In this document: piece by piece, positions 8,946 to 17,201 of the stretch | How the letters are laid out: each line of letters starts with the position of its first letter | Position numbering within the stretch: position 1 is the first letter of the stretch | Source: Halobacteriales archaeon QS_1_68_20 | GTDB taxonomy: Archaea > Halobacteriota > Halobacteria > Halobacteriales > PXRE01 | DNA length: 35,238 nt | NCBI GenBank assembly: GCA_003021085.1 | Contig: PXRE01000003.1 | Coordinates: 1-35,238, forward strand | Reading direction: 5' to 3' | Translations under genes and position numbers: made by a program | The notes under the pieces: generated by a model | What the model was told of the DNA's origin: nothing | Databases searched by the model: none | The model's input: the letters and a program-made list of their open reading frames with translations, nothing else

Positions 8946-10456
8946 CAGTAGGTCACCTCCGCGTTCCGGAGGAAGTCGAGGTCGGTCAGCGTGCCGTGGA
9001 TGTCGCGGATGTCCTCCGCGCCCGTGATGAGCATGGCGAGTCGCTCGCCGGCCAGCCCCCAGGCCATCACGTCGGCGTCAACGCCCAGGGGTTCGAGCAT
9101 CTCCTGGCGGAAGATGCCCGAGTTGCCGATCTCGATCAACTCGCCCGTCTCGGGGTGGGTGCCGAACAGTTCGAAACTCGGCTCCGTGTAGGGGTTGTAG
9201 TGGGGCTTGAACTCGATGTCGGTGATGCCGAAGTGGGCGTAAAACTCCTCGAAGGTGCCCATCAGGTCACGCACCGACAGGTCCTCGGCCATCACCCAGC
9301 CCTCGATCTGGAAGAACTCCAGCAGGTGGGTGGCGTCCAGCGTATCGTTGCGGTAGGCCTTCTCGACGCTGAAGAACCGCTGTGGCGGTTCCAGGTCGCC
9401 GATCTGGTGGCCGGAGAGGTACCGCGTCGACAGCGAGGTAGTGTGTCCGCGTAGCGCCACGGCTCTGGCGAACTCCTCGTCCCACTCGCTGTGGTAGCCC
9501 TCGCTGTTCTCGCCGACGCCGTGGAGGTGGGCGTCACGGACCCGCTCGACGAGGTCCCCGGGCAACTCGTCGACGTGGCTGGGGTTCTCCAGGGCGAACC
9601 GGTCCCAGTGGGTGCGCGCCGGGTGGTCCTGGGGCATGAACAGGCAGTCGTTGATCCAGAAGTCGGCGTCGGCGTGGGGACCCTCCATCTCCTGGAAGCC
9701 CATCCCGACCAGCACCTCCTTGACGCGCTCGACGATCTGCCGGAGGACGTGCAGGCGCCCGGTGGAGGGTTCGGCGGCCTCCGCGGCGACGTTGTAGTCC
9801 GCGAACTCCACGTCGCGCCACTCGCCGCTGGTCAGCATCGCGGGGGTCAGGCGGTCGACCGCCTCGTAGGCCTCGACGCCCTCCATCAGGGCGGTGACGC
9901 CGTCGTCGGTCAGGGTGACCAGGCGCTCGGTCGTCTCGTGGGCCTCGACGAGGCCACGGCGCTCCAGTTGATCGAGGGTGTTTTCGTCGACGCCGTCGGT
10001 CTCGCCGTCCCGGACCGCTTCGAGCGCGGCCGCCTCGGGGTCGGCGTCCGGGTCGGCGTCGGGGTCCGCGGAGACGTCGCCGCTGTCGATGTGGCCGTAC
10101 CCCTTGCGGGCGTAGTTCGAGAGGGCGATCCGGACGGCCTGGCCGTCCAGTCCGGCGGCGTCGGTGAGGTCGCCCATGGACGCCGGGTCGTCGGCCGCGC
10201 CCGCGTCGACGGCGGCGCGGTAGAGCCGGACCTCCGGGAGACCGTCGTCGAGGTACGTCCGGCCCTCGTCGGTGAGGTCGTAGGCGACGCGCTCGCGGTC
10301 CTCGACGGCGACCAGGCCCTCCTCTTCGAGCGCGAAGACGGCACCGGTGATCGTCTCGGGTTTGCGGTCGAGTTCATCGGCGAGTCGGTCGATTGACTGT
10401 GCCTCTGATGCGCTCGCGGTCTCCAGTACCGCGACCTGCGTTTCCGGGAGTTGCAT
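8945..10456 (-). CDS. pheS: Phenylalanyl-tRNA synthetase alpha subunit
   Basis: PheS carries the class II active site that activates phenylalanine with ATP. The 503-residue archaeal-type protein starts with winged-helix-like segments (about 1-95 and 145-220) separated by an acidic DPDADPDADPE stretch, then the catalytic domain (about 235-503). Visible motifs are GPHADADFWINDCLFMPQDHPAR, RGHTTSLSTRYL, EKAYRNDTLDATHLLEFFQ and the motif 3 segment AWGLAGERLAML. It is the first gene of the pheST operon. A weak TATA-like element (GCTAAC on the minus strand, near 10490) is the only promoter candidate close to the ATG. Confidence 0.96.
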   Translation of the reverse strand: MQLPETQVAVLETASASEAQSIDRLADELDRKPETITGAVFALEEEGLVAVEDRERVAYDLTDEGRTYLDDGLPEVRLYRAAVDAGAADDPASMGDLTDAAGLDGQAVRIALSNYARKGYGHIDSGDVSADPDADPDADPEAAALEAVRDGETDGVDENTLDQLERRGLVEAHETTERLVTLTDDGVTALMEGVEAYEAVDRLTPAMLTSGEWRDVEFADYNVAAEAAEPSTGRLHVLRQIVERVKEVLVGMGFQEMEGPHADADFWINDCLFMPQDHPARTHWDRFALENPSHVDELPGDLVERVRDAHLHGVGENSEGYHSEWDEEFARAVALRGHTTSLSTRYLSGHQIGDLEPPQRFFSVEKAYRNDTLDATHLLEFFQIEGWVMAEDLSVRDLMGTFEEFYAHFGITDIEFKPHYNPYTEPSFELFGTHPETGELIEIGNSGIFRQEMLEPLGVDADVMAWGLAGERLAMLITGAEDIRDIHGTLTDLDFLRNAEVTY

Positions 10457-10774
10457 TTGCTTGGTTGGTACCGCGGCAGTCGGTCAGTTAGCGGTTCCGG
10501 TCCGTGACGGCCCGAGGGCCGCCGCGAGCGCGGTTTCGTCCGCGGGTAGCCGGGTCCCCGTCGCCGGATTCCCGGTCGCCCGCGGCGTCCGCCGCGCTCA
10601 CGCCGGGAAGAAGAAGCCGAACCCCGCACCGACGGCTGATTGACGGGCGACGCGACCGTCACGGCGGGATTCGGACGCCATGTTGGACACTGTTCCGTCA
10701 CGCCGCAAAAATCTTCCGGAGGGGATCGTTTTCCGGACTGATCAGGGATCAGGTGTATCGAGTCGTCGAGCGAT
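10457..10774. other. Intergenic DNA upstream of pheS, no gene seen
   Basis: GC-rich DNA without a convincing coding region. An open frame across it on the plus strand is arginine- and serine-rich in the manner of shadow frames and has no recognisable domain. It presumably holds the pheS promoter near its left end. Confidence 0.5.
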
Positions 10775-10804
10775 TATATGAACATATGTGCATATTTTCA
10801 TATA
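10775..10804. promoter_or_regulatory. AT-rich palindrome
   Basis: TATATGAA at 10775-10782 is mirrored exactly by TTCATATA at 10797-10804, and the centre holds CATATG and GCATAT, themselves palindromic. This 30-bp AT island stands alone in GC-rich DNA about 320 bp upstream of pheS. It could be an operator, a divergent promoter or the edge of a former mobile element; the sequence does not decide. Confidence 0.4.
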
Positions 10805-10871
10805 GGGTCGATGATTTTCGGAGTGTGACTCTGAGCGACGAGAGGTCGGTTGTTTCTCGGGCAGACTAGCG

Positions 10872-11310
10872 GCATGCAAAACCTAGGGGTCAACCTCACC
10901 TTCCCCAGCCGCGGGCTCGGCCCGCTGGGCCGCCCGGCCTCCCCCGACCACCGGGAGAGCAAGCGCTCCCGAGCCCCCGCTCGCAGGCTCGCGGAGACCT
11001 CGCGCGCGCCATGGTCCCAACTTGGCCCCGTGGCGCGCGCTGGCTCGCGTGTCGCCGCAGGCGACCGCGAGCGGAGGGCGCGAGTGAGTAACGCAATCGG
11101 TTGGGGAGGTTCGTGGTTTCGGCTTGCGGGGTGGGACTGAAAGGGGCCGCGCGCTGGACGAAGCACGACGACGCAAGCACCACAGGAACGACTGAGTGGA
11201 ACGAAGGAGTGACGAGGAGCGCAGCGAGGCGCGCGAGTCCAGCGCGCGGGGGCTTTCTGGCTGTTGACGGCCAAGAGATTGTCCGAGACGAGTACATAGG
11301 GACGTGCTGA
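10872..11310. repeat. Haloarchaeal intergenic repeat, copy A
   Basis: It starts with GCATGCAAAACCTAGG and CTTCCCCAGCCGCGGGCTCGG, which recur (with changes) at 35191 and, inverted, at about 32490-32573. It also contains GAGTGAGTAACGCAATCGG (11083 on), the inverse of a sequence found twice near 32641 and 32712. The rest (GGGACTGAAAGGGGCCGCGC, AGCGCAGCGAGGCGCGCGAG) is the kind of repeated non-coding DNA common between haloarchaeal genes. I see no protein or stable RNA in it. Open frames here are artefacts. Confidence 0.65.
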
Positions 11311-11389
11311 GCCCTACCGACCAAACCATCCCCCAGACCCACGCATCCGGAACCACGACCACTTTGAGCCAGCACGCCGACCCACCGAC

Positions 11390-12396
11390 ATGGACGAACG
11401 CGTCCGCGAACACGCGGAGGTACTGGTCGACTGGAGCGCCCGCGTAGAAGAGAGCGACGACGTCGTGATTCGCGTCGACGAGGGCGCCCACGACCTGGCG
11501 GTGGCCGTCGCCGAGAAACTGGGCGCGCGGAGGGCGAACCTGCTTGCCACCTACGAGTCCGACGAGGTGTCCCGCGCGTACCTCCGGGCCCACGACGACG
11601 ACTTCGAGACGCCCGAGCACGAACTCGCGCTGTACGAAGCCGCCGACGTGGTCCTCTCCCTCGGCGGCGGGCACAACACCGCCGCGAAGGCCGACGTCCC
11701 CGGCGACAGGACGCGGGCGTACCGCCACGCCAGCGACGTGGTGCGGGAGGCCCGGTACGACGCCGACTACGTCTCGACGATTCACCCGACCCGCTCGCTC
11801 GCCCAGCAGGCCGGGATGAGCTACGAGGCCACCAGGACTTCGCCTACGACGCCATCCTCCGGGAGTGGGAGGCGCTCGCCGAGGAGATGAGCCAGTTGAA
11901 AGACGTCTTCGACGACGGTAGCGAGGTCCACCTCGCCGGCGAGGGCACCGACCTCACGATGGCCATCGACGGGCGCACCGCGGTCAACAGCGCCGCGTCG
12001 GTGGTCTACGACTCCAGCAACCTCCCCAGCGGCGAGGTGTTCACCGCACCGTACGCCGCCGAGGGCGAGGTGACCTTCGACGTGCCGATGACCATCCGCG
12101 GCCGGCGCGTCCGTGACGCCTACCTCCGGGTCGAGGACGGCGAGGTCGTCGAGACCGACGAGGGCGCTCGCCGGCTGGGCGAACTCGGCGTCGGGATGAA
12201 CCGCGGCATCGACCGCCCCACCGACTCCATCCTGTTCGACGAGAAGATGGCGGGCACCGTCCACCTCGCGCTCGGCCGGGCCTACGATGCCTGCCTCCCG
12301 GACGACGAGACGGGCAACGACAGCGCCGTCCACGTCGACCTCATCAGAAACATGGACGAGGGCAGTCACCTCACCGTCGACGGCGAAGTGATCTAG
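11390..12396 (+). pseudogene. M29-family aminopeptidase, broken by one frameshift
   Basis: The M29 (aminopeptidase T/AmpS-like) family removes N-terminal residues in the cytoplasm using two metal ions. The N-terminal third (start ATG 11390, to about 11830) reads VLVDWSARVEESDDVVI ... AADVVLSLGGGHNT ... AQQAGMSYEA. One base then seems to be missing near 11830 (GAGGCCACCAGG where GAGGCCTACCAGG would continue as AYQDFAYDAILREWE), and the rest lies in the next frame to 12396. All metal-ligand regions are present: LPSGEVFTAP (Glu), GELGVGMN (Glu), GTVHLALGRAY (His, Tyr) and SAVHVDLI (His, Asp). About 15 residues usual in the family also seem to be missing before TDEGARRLGE. It may be a recent pseudogene or a sequencing error. 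A TATA-like ACTTTGAG sits about 26 nt upstream of the ATG. Confidence 0.8.
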
Positions 12397-12479
12397 CGGG
12401 ACGGCGTCTTCCGGTGGGAAGAAGGATTCGAGGGATAGGTCGGCAGCGACGCTCCACGAACAGGGGATTCCGCCGAGTT

Positions 12480-13748
12480 TCACCGCCGACGGGCAAACCA
12501 GCCCCCGGCGAGGCCGGCGAGGCCGGCGAGCGCGGTCCCGATTCCGAAGCCGGGGGTCGTGGTGGACGCGGCCGTCTCGGTCGGCGAAGGCGTAGCGGTG
12601 TCGGGGTCGAGCGGTAACGGCGTGGGGGTTGGCGTGGGAGTCGGCGTCGGCGGTGGCGTCTCCGCCCCCGAGAGGAGCATCGCCAACCCCTCGCGGCTGT
12701 CGCGCCGCGTACCGACGAGGAGGTACTCCCCAGGGGCGTGTTCGACGACGTCGGTCAGGTAGACAGCGCCCTCGTCGACCACGGCGTACTCGTAACTCCA
12801 CTGGAGCCGGCCCTGCGCGTCCGTGCGCACGATCCCGACGCGGTCGAGCCCGGTCGTTACCGCGACGACGTAGCCGCCGTCCGCCGTCGGGGCGACCTTG
12901 CCGAACGATGCCTCCGGAAACGCGTCGTAGGACCGCTGCCATTCGATTTCCCGGGCAGTCGTCAGCCGGACCATGCTCGACGGCCCCGCGAGCACGAACC
13001 CGTCATCTCCCGCCACCGTCGCGTCGACGCCGACTCCGTCCGGCACGTCGTCCGGGTTCGTTTTCCACCGCTCGGACCCGTCGGCCGCGATGGACGCCAG
13101 CCACGGTCCTCCACCGCCCGGTCCGCCGACGACGAGGCCACCGTCCGGGCCAGCCAGTAGGAACGTCAACGTCCTGTTGTTCCCCTCGTCGTACGTCCGG
13201 GACCACCGAAGATTACCGTCGCTGTCGAACCCGAACACTCTCGTGGCGATGCGGTCAGACCAAACGAGTTCCGACGCGACAGCTATCCCGTCCGGAAGTT
13301 CTGCGAGATACGTCGTGCTGTTGGCCTCCACATCGGCCGCGAATCCGGTCGTCGTAACGGAGAATTCAGGATCGAGCGTGGCGAACCATGGACCGGTACC
13401 GACGGCGTACCCGGCGTCGGTCCGAATCACGTCGGTCCTGGCCCGTCTGGCGTCTTCGGGAACATCGGGATTGATCGTTTGGCGCTGGCGGACCGCTCCG
13501 GATTGGTCGATAGTGACGACTCGGACGGGGACGTCAGCGTCGGCAGTTCGGTGACGGCTGTTGACGAGGACGTAGTCGTCATCGTGGGCCGGGACGATGG
13601 AACCTACGCCGAACTCGTCGTATGTCCGGCGCCATGCCACACCCGGTGGCCCCCGCCCCTCGGTCAAATCACCGTCGATCCGCGACGGTACACTCACCAG
13701 TCCGACCGTCGCTGCGCACGTTGAGGTGATGAATGTTCTTCGGTTCAT
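12480..13748 (-). CDS. Secreted beta-propeller protein with PGF-CTERM anchor
   Basis: The 422-residue protein begins with a twin-arginine signal (MNRRTFITSTCAATVGLV). The body (about 30-350) is built of repeated blade-like units with patterns such as GFDSDGNLRWSRTYDEG, IAADGSERWKT and RTDAQGRLQWSYEYA, typical of PQQ/WD-like propeller proteins. It then has a TPTPTPTPTPLP and Ser/Thr-rich linker, a likely O-glycosylation zone, and ends in TTPGFGIGTALAGLAGLAGG-WFARRR. This is a PGF-CTERM signal: Pro-Gly-Phe, a transmembrane helix and a basic tail. In haloarchaea archaeosortase A removes it and attaches a lipid. It is therefore probably a cell-surface protein; its ligand is unknown. It converges on the aminopeptidase gene. 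Confidence 0.85.
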   Translation of the reverse strand: MNRRTFITSTCAATVGLVSVPSRIDGDLTEGRGPPGVAWRRTYDEFGVGSIVPAHDDDYVLVNSRHRTADADVPVRVVTIDQSGAVRQRQTINPDVPEDARRARTDVIRTDAGYAVGTGPWFATLDPEFSVTTTGFAADVEANSTTYLAELPDGIAVASELVWSDRIATRVFGFDSDGNLRWSRTYDEGNNRTLTFLLAGPDGGLVVGGPGGGGPWLASIAADGSERWKTNPDDVPDGVGVDATVAGDDGFVLAGPSSMVRLTTAREIEWQRSYDAFPEASFGKVAPTADGGYVVAVTTGLDRVGIVRTDAQGRLQWSYEYAVVDEGAVYLTDVVEHAPGEYLLVGTRRDSREGLAMLLSGAETPPPTPTPTPTPTPLPLDPDTATPSPTETAASTTTPGFGIGTALAGLAGLAGGWFARRR

Positions 13749-13780
13749 GAATTAATTCTGGAAAAGAATTGGAATTTCTA

Positions 13781-14029
13781 CTAGTTCTGGAGTGATCGTT
13801 GTCGTTCGACGACAAGTTCACCGTGGTTGATTGCTTCAATGATGGGAACCACCTTAGTCTCGACGCTGTCAGACTCACGTTTCAGGCCTTCGAGATGTTC
13901 TGGGACGCCGTCGAGGGATACCTCCTCAATCACGTGTGTCGTCCTTGCTTCTGCTATCACAGGGTCTAGTTGAACTTCGATTCGGTCCTCAGGGGCTAGA
14001 TCAACTGGCCCGACCGACTCAGCGTTCAT
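13781..14029 (-). CDS. Small acidic hypothetical protein
   Basis: An 82-residue product starting MNAESVGPVDLAPEDRIEV, with no cysteine, signal or membrane segment, rich in E, D and V and probably of mixed alpha/beta fold (IEEVSLDGVPEHLEGLKRES; KVVPIIEAINHGELVVERQR). I do not recognise the family. The open frame extends upstream to 14320, but that part overlaps the nifU-like gene and has no coding character. A TATA-like GCTTAAG centred at about 14075 supports the start at 14029. The DNA here is clearly lower in GC than its neighbours, which suggests acquisition from elsewhere. Confidence 0.5.
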   Translation of the reverse strand: MNAESVGPVDLAPEDRIEVQLDPVIAEARTTHVIEEVSLDGVPEHLEGLKRESDSVETKVVPIIEAINHGELVVERQRSLQN

Positions 14030-14239
14030 CGTTGGGTAATTACCATTCAAGTTAACCGTAATTGTCGGGGCCTTAAGCGATGAATCTAAATTAATTGCGC
14101 GCTTCGGTCGCATCCGCCTGGAAAGTGGAAGTATTAACATCTCCACCAACATCAGTTGAGAGCAAAATCGTCGAATTATCCTAACTTGGTGCCATAGGAA
14201 CCCAAAACCCTTGCGTACCTGGAACGCGTAGGTCGGCCG

Positions 14240-14566
14240 ATGACTGAGCGCACGGCGGAACAACTCCGGGAGGCGGTCGAGTCCTGGCTCCAGCGGGAGT
14301 TGCCGATCATCCGGATGCACGGCGGCACCAGCGCCGTCCGGGAGGCCGACCCGGAGACCGGCGAGGTGGTCGTCGAACTGGGCGGTGGCTGTGCCGGCTG
14401 CGAGATCAGCGAGATCACTTCGGGTAACATCGAGGCCGGCCTGCTGGAGGACTTCCCCGAAGTCGAGGACGTCTCCGTGCGCGTTCCCGACGACGACGCC
14501 TTCGGCGCGACCGGCGGCGGGGGGTCGATCATGGGCATCGACCGCACCGAGGGCGGCCGCGGGTGA
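14240..14566 (+). CDS. NifU-like C-terminal domain Fe-S scaffold protein
   Basis: The 108-residue protein is a stand-alone NifU C-terminal domain: an N-terminal helix (EQLREAVESWLQRELPIIRMHGG), a strand pair (EVVVELGGGCAGCEIS) with the CxxC cysteines that bind a transient Fe-S cluster, and the helix and strand GNIEAGLLEDFPEVEDVSV. Such proteins carry or deliver Fe-S clusters to apo-proteins. The glycine-rich tail (GATGGGGSIMGIDR) is unusual in length but looks disordered. No other Fe-S genes are nearby. Confidence 0.88.
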   Translation: MTERTAEQLREAVESWLQRELPIIRMHGGTSAVREADPETGEVVVELGGGCAGCEISEITSGNIEAGLLEDFPEVEDVSVRVPDDDAFGATGGGGSIMGIDRTEGGRG

Positions 14567-14750
14567 CCGCCAGACGGGGACGAACCGGGGCCGGACGCGT
14601 CGTTTTCACTGTTCATTCCGTTTATTACTGTTTAGATCAGGTTCGAATCCTCGCGAACTAACCCGGCGACGACCCGGTTCCAGCGATCGGGCAAATTTGG
14701 CGTCAACCGAAAGAACAAGCCCCATATCGGCCGTTCTCTCCTTCGACCCG

Positions 14751-14810
14751 AACGTAAATACCGGAGCTTGTTTCCTTTTAATGTATCTGAATTATAGAAG
14801 CATTAATGTT
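14751..14810 (+). promoter_or_regulatory. AT-rich promoter region of protease S1
   Basis: This AT-rich patch in GC-rich DNA contains CCTTTTAATG and GAATTATAG. S1 starts 27 nt after its right end, so its leader is short compared with most other genes of the array. Confidence 0.5.
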
Positions 14811-14836
14811 CGAATGAGCCGATCCATCTGTCGGTC

Positions 14837-16036
14837 ATGCCAGACCAGACCAGACGCGAGGTGTTGCGAGGCAGTGCAGCGGGAGCAGGCCTCGCCACGA
14901 TCGGCACAGCTGCGGTATCCGCGAGCGGCAACGACCGGAAGATCGTCGGCCTGGCGGCCGGCGAGGACTTCGGTCCGGCGAAAGCCGTGGCCGACTCGGT
15001 CCATCGGACGCTGGACTTCGGCGACGTCGGGAAGGCCGTCGCCGGCAACTTCTCGGAGCAGGCCATCGACCGGCTCCGGGCCAACCACGACGTCCGCTAC
15101 GTCGAGAACGACGGGCTGATGCACGCCCTGCCAGGGAACGGTCCGCCGGGCGGCGGCGGATCCGAGGGCGAGTGTCTCCCGTGGGGCGTCGACCGCACGG
15201 ACGCGGACGTGGCACACGCCAACGGCGAGACCGGTAGCGGGGCCGACATCGCCATCGTCGACACCGGGATCGACGACGACCACCCCGACCTCCAGGCCAA
15301 CGTCGGGAAGGGCAAGGCGTTCGTCGAGTGCAAGGGCGGCAACTGCAACTACGCGTGGTCCGACGACGACGACCACGGCACCCACTGCGCCGGCATCGCC
15401 GACGCGGTCCGGGGCAACGAAGAGGGCGTCCAGGGCGTCTCCACTGAGGCGACCCTGCACGCCGTCAAGGTCCTGGACAAGAGCGGTTCGGGGACCTTCT
15501 CGGACGTGGCGGACGGCATCAGGTACGTGGCGGACCAGGGCTGGGACGTCGCGTCCCTGAGCCTGGGCGCCTCCTCCGGCTCCCAGACCGTCAAGGACGC
15601 CGGCCAGTACGCCTACGACAAGGGCGTGCTGCTGGTGGCCGCGGCAGGCAACGACGGTCCCTGTAGCGACTGTGTCGGCTACCCGGCCGCCTACTCGGAG
15701 TTCGTCGCCGTCTCCTCGACGGACAGCGACGACTCGCTGTCGTCGTTCTCGTCGACGGGGCCGGAAGTCGAGATCGCCGCGCCGGGTGGCAGCGTCTACT
15801 CGACGGTCATCGGCGGCTACGACACCTTCAGCGGCACGTCGATGGCGTGTCCGCACGTCTCCGGCGCCGGCGGCCAGTTGATGGCCAACGGCGTCAGCAA
15901 CAAGAAGGCCCGCTCGAAGCTGAAGAACAACGCCGAGGACCTCGGCCTGGGCGACAACGAGCAGGGCGCGGGCCTGCTGGACGTCGCCGATACGCTCGGC
16001 TACGACTCCAGCGACGACGGCACCGGCGACTGCTAA
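14837..16036 (+). CDS. Halolysin-type subtilisin-like serine protease S1 (no C-terminal module)
   Basis: Secreted S8 protease of 399 residues. The N-terminus (TRREVLRGSAAGAGLATIG) is a Tat signal. An I9-like propeptide follows (about 33-92, from RKIVGL to VRYVEND), then the catalytic domain starting at LPWGVDRTDADV. The catalytic triad is complete: Asp142 (IVDTGI), His180 (HGTHCAG) and Ser335 (GTSMACPHVSGA), with oxyanion Asn272 (AAGND). A Cys-containing insertion (VECKGGNCNYAW) lies just before the His, and PCSDC follows the Asn; both could form disulfides outside the cell. The protein ends about 60 residues after Ser335 without an extra domain, so it is the minimal member of the array. Confidence 0.93.
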   Translation: MPDQTRREVLRGSAAGAGLATIGTAAVSASGNDRKIVGLAAGEDFGPAKAVADSVHRTLDFGDVGKAVAGNFSEQAIDRLRANHDVRYVENDGLMHALPGNGPPGGGGSEGECLPWGVDRTDADVAHANGETGSGADIAIVDTGIDDDHPDLQANVGKGKAFVECKGGNCNYAWSDDDDHGTHCAGIADAVRGNEEGVQGVSTEATLHAVKVLDKSGSGTFSDVADGIRYVADQGWDVASLSLGASSGSQTVKDAGQYAYDKGVLLVAAAGNDGPCSDCVGYPAAYSEFVAVSSTDSDDSLSSFSSTGPEVEIAAPGGSVYSTVIGGYDTFSGTSMACPHVSGAGGQLMANGVSNKKARSKLKNNAEDLGLGDNEQGAGLLDVADTLGYDSSDDGTGDC

Positions 16037-16056
16037 CGGGACCGGACGTATCCACC

Positions 16057-16061
16057 TTTTT
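16057..16061 (+). terminator. T-tract terminator after S1
   Basis: TTTTT 21 nt after the stop codon, preceded by CC-rich DNA. A short U-run is the usual archaeal termination signal, and similar tracts follow the other five proteases. Confidence 0.5.
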
Positions 16062-16285
16062 GTGCACCGGGTCGACGGCCAGGAGCGAGTACGTGGACCG
16101 ACTCGGTCAGGCACGAACTCCACTTCGGGGAGTTCGGGACGGCGGTCGCGGGACGGGTCCCGGCGGCGCCCCCCGGGTACCACACGGGTGCCGACGGCAG
16201 TTGCTAGTCGGGTCCGAAACCGACGACGCCGGTCGCCACGGCGGAGGGTCCGGTTCACAGAACCCGACGGGACCGCTGGCGGTCG

Positions 16286-16642
16286 TTACTCGTTGAGCTT
16301 CCGGCGGCTGACGCCGAAGCCGGTGGGCGTGATGATGAGCTGGTCGTCGCCCTTCTGGACGATGTCGCCGGATACCTCGCGGGCGACCTGGCTGAGTTCG
16401 TCGGTGATGCGCTCGACGGTCCGGTCCTCGGTGCGCAGACGGGTGATGTCCGCGATGACCATGTCGCCGTCGTAGATGGCGTCCTTGATGGCGATGACAT
16501 CCTGCTGGTCGTTCACCTCTGCGATGTGGACCTGTACGCCCGCTTCGCCACGGGCGTCCGCCAGGTCGTCGACGTCGAGTTCGACGTAGTCCTCGGTGCT
16601 CCGCTCCCCCCGGTCACCGAGAATCTTGCTCATCAGACCCAT
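16286..16642 (-). CDS. sepF: Cell division protein SepF
   Basis: SepF anchors FtsZ to the membrane at the division site in archaea that lack FtsA. The 118-residue protein has the short N-terminal amphipathic membrane-targeting segment (MGLMSKILGD), an acidic linker (YVELDVDDLADARG) and the SepF core: VQVHIAEVNDQQDVIAIKDA, IYDGDMVIADITRL, ERITDELSQVAREVSGDIVQ and LIITPTGFGVSRRKL. The frame is open to 16858, but the ATG at 16642 is the right start, because a TATA box (ACTATACTT) is centred 26-27 nt upstream, giving a leaderless mRNA. It is unrelated to the protease array that surrounds it and reads the other way. Confidence 0.92.
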   Translation of the reverse strand: MGLMSKILGDRGERSTEDYVELDVDDLADARGEAGVQVHIAEVNDQQDVIAIKDAIYDGDMVIADITRLRTEDRTVERITDELSQVAREVSGDIVQKGDDQLIITPTGFGVSRRKLNE

Positions 16643-16663
16643 GGGGAAGAACCCCCGCCGGAG

Positions 16664-16673
16664 AAGTATAGTT
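16664..16673 (-). promoter_or_regulatory. TATA box of sepF
   Basis: The minus strand reads AACTATACTT, placed so that transcription should begin at or next to the ATG at 16642. Confidence 0.65.
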
Positions 16674-16923
16674 CTTACGTCGGACGCCGCTACCGGAGCG
16701 GCGCTGTTCTGTGAGTTCGCTGACGTCCACCGGGACCGACGGGCCCCCTCCCGGACTGGCAGGCCCAACTCCCAAACCGTCTCGCACGCGGGAGTCCCAG
16801 ACGATGGGCGGGACTTACCCTCGTTACCGATCCACCTCCGGCCCTCTCGAAGCGTCACCGACCGGAACGACGACCGGGTTCGACGGCGTCGTCCCGGCCC
16901 GCTCGGTCGTCGTACACACCGCC

Positions 16924-16979
16924 CCCATTTATTTGTGTATAATAATCAGAAATAAATATATTGTAAACGTGTAATTTAC
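16924..16979 (+). promoter_or_regulatory. AT-rich promoter region of the 17202 gene
   Basis: About 55 bp of AT-rich DNA (CATTTATTTGTGTATAATAA, then AATAAATATATTGTAAACG) stand between GC-rich flanks. It is followed by ACTGGATGGACG, similar to CGGATGGACG/CGGATGGACC after two other array promoters. The leader from here to the ATG is about 220 nt. The DNA from 16680 to 16923 shows no gene. Confidence 0.5.
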
Positions 16980-17133
16980 TGGATGGACGTATGATACGTC
17001 CCCGCAGGCCAGGCTCCGCTCGGTCCGGTTCGTCGCGCGCTGCGACGTGGTCGCGCCACGGCAGGCTCCCACGGTCTTCGCGTCATCGGGAACCGGTGGT
17101 TCACGGACGTCACGGCGCCCCACGGCGACGGTC

Positions 17134-17155
17134 GGGGTCGGGGTCGGGGTCGGGG
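17134..17155 (+). other. Four GGGG runs, potential G-quadruplex in a leader
   Basis: Four runs of GGGG are separated by TC (17134-17137, 17140-17143, 17146-17149 and 17152-17155) on the coding strand, 46 nt before the start codon of the 17202 gene. This meets the standard pattern for a very stable G-quadruplex in DNA or in the 5' UTR. Confidence 0.6.
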
Positions 17156-17201
17156 TCGCGGGAGACGGGCTGCTACGGGACCCTGCGTTCCAACCGAGAC
17201 C

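Noticed and set aside
6645..8951. A 768-codon open frame on the plus strand
   Set aside because: It lies antisense to pheT and the pilin-like remnant. The D/V/R/H-rich composition is that of a shadow frame in GC-rich DNA; pheT on the other strand is certain.
10504..10869. 121-codon plus-strand frame upstream of pheS
   Set aside because: R/S/P-rich, crosses the AT palindrome, and resembles no protein family.
10798..11785. Several open frames over the intergenic repeat near 11 kb
   Set aside because: They depend on the repeat sequence, overlap the aminopeptidase start on the opposite strand, and have no domain.
12600..12660. GTGGGGGTTGGCGTGGGAGT tandem pattern as a regulatory G-rich element
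   Set aside because: It is the coding sequence for the Thr-Pro linker of the minus-strand propeller protein.
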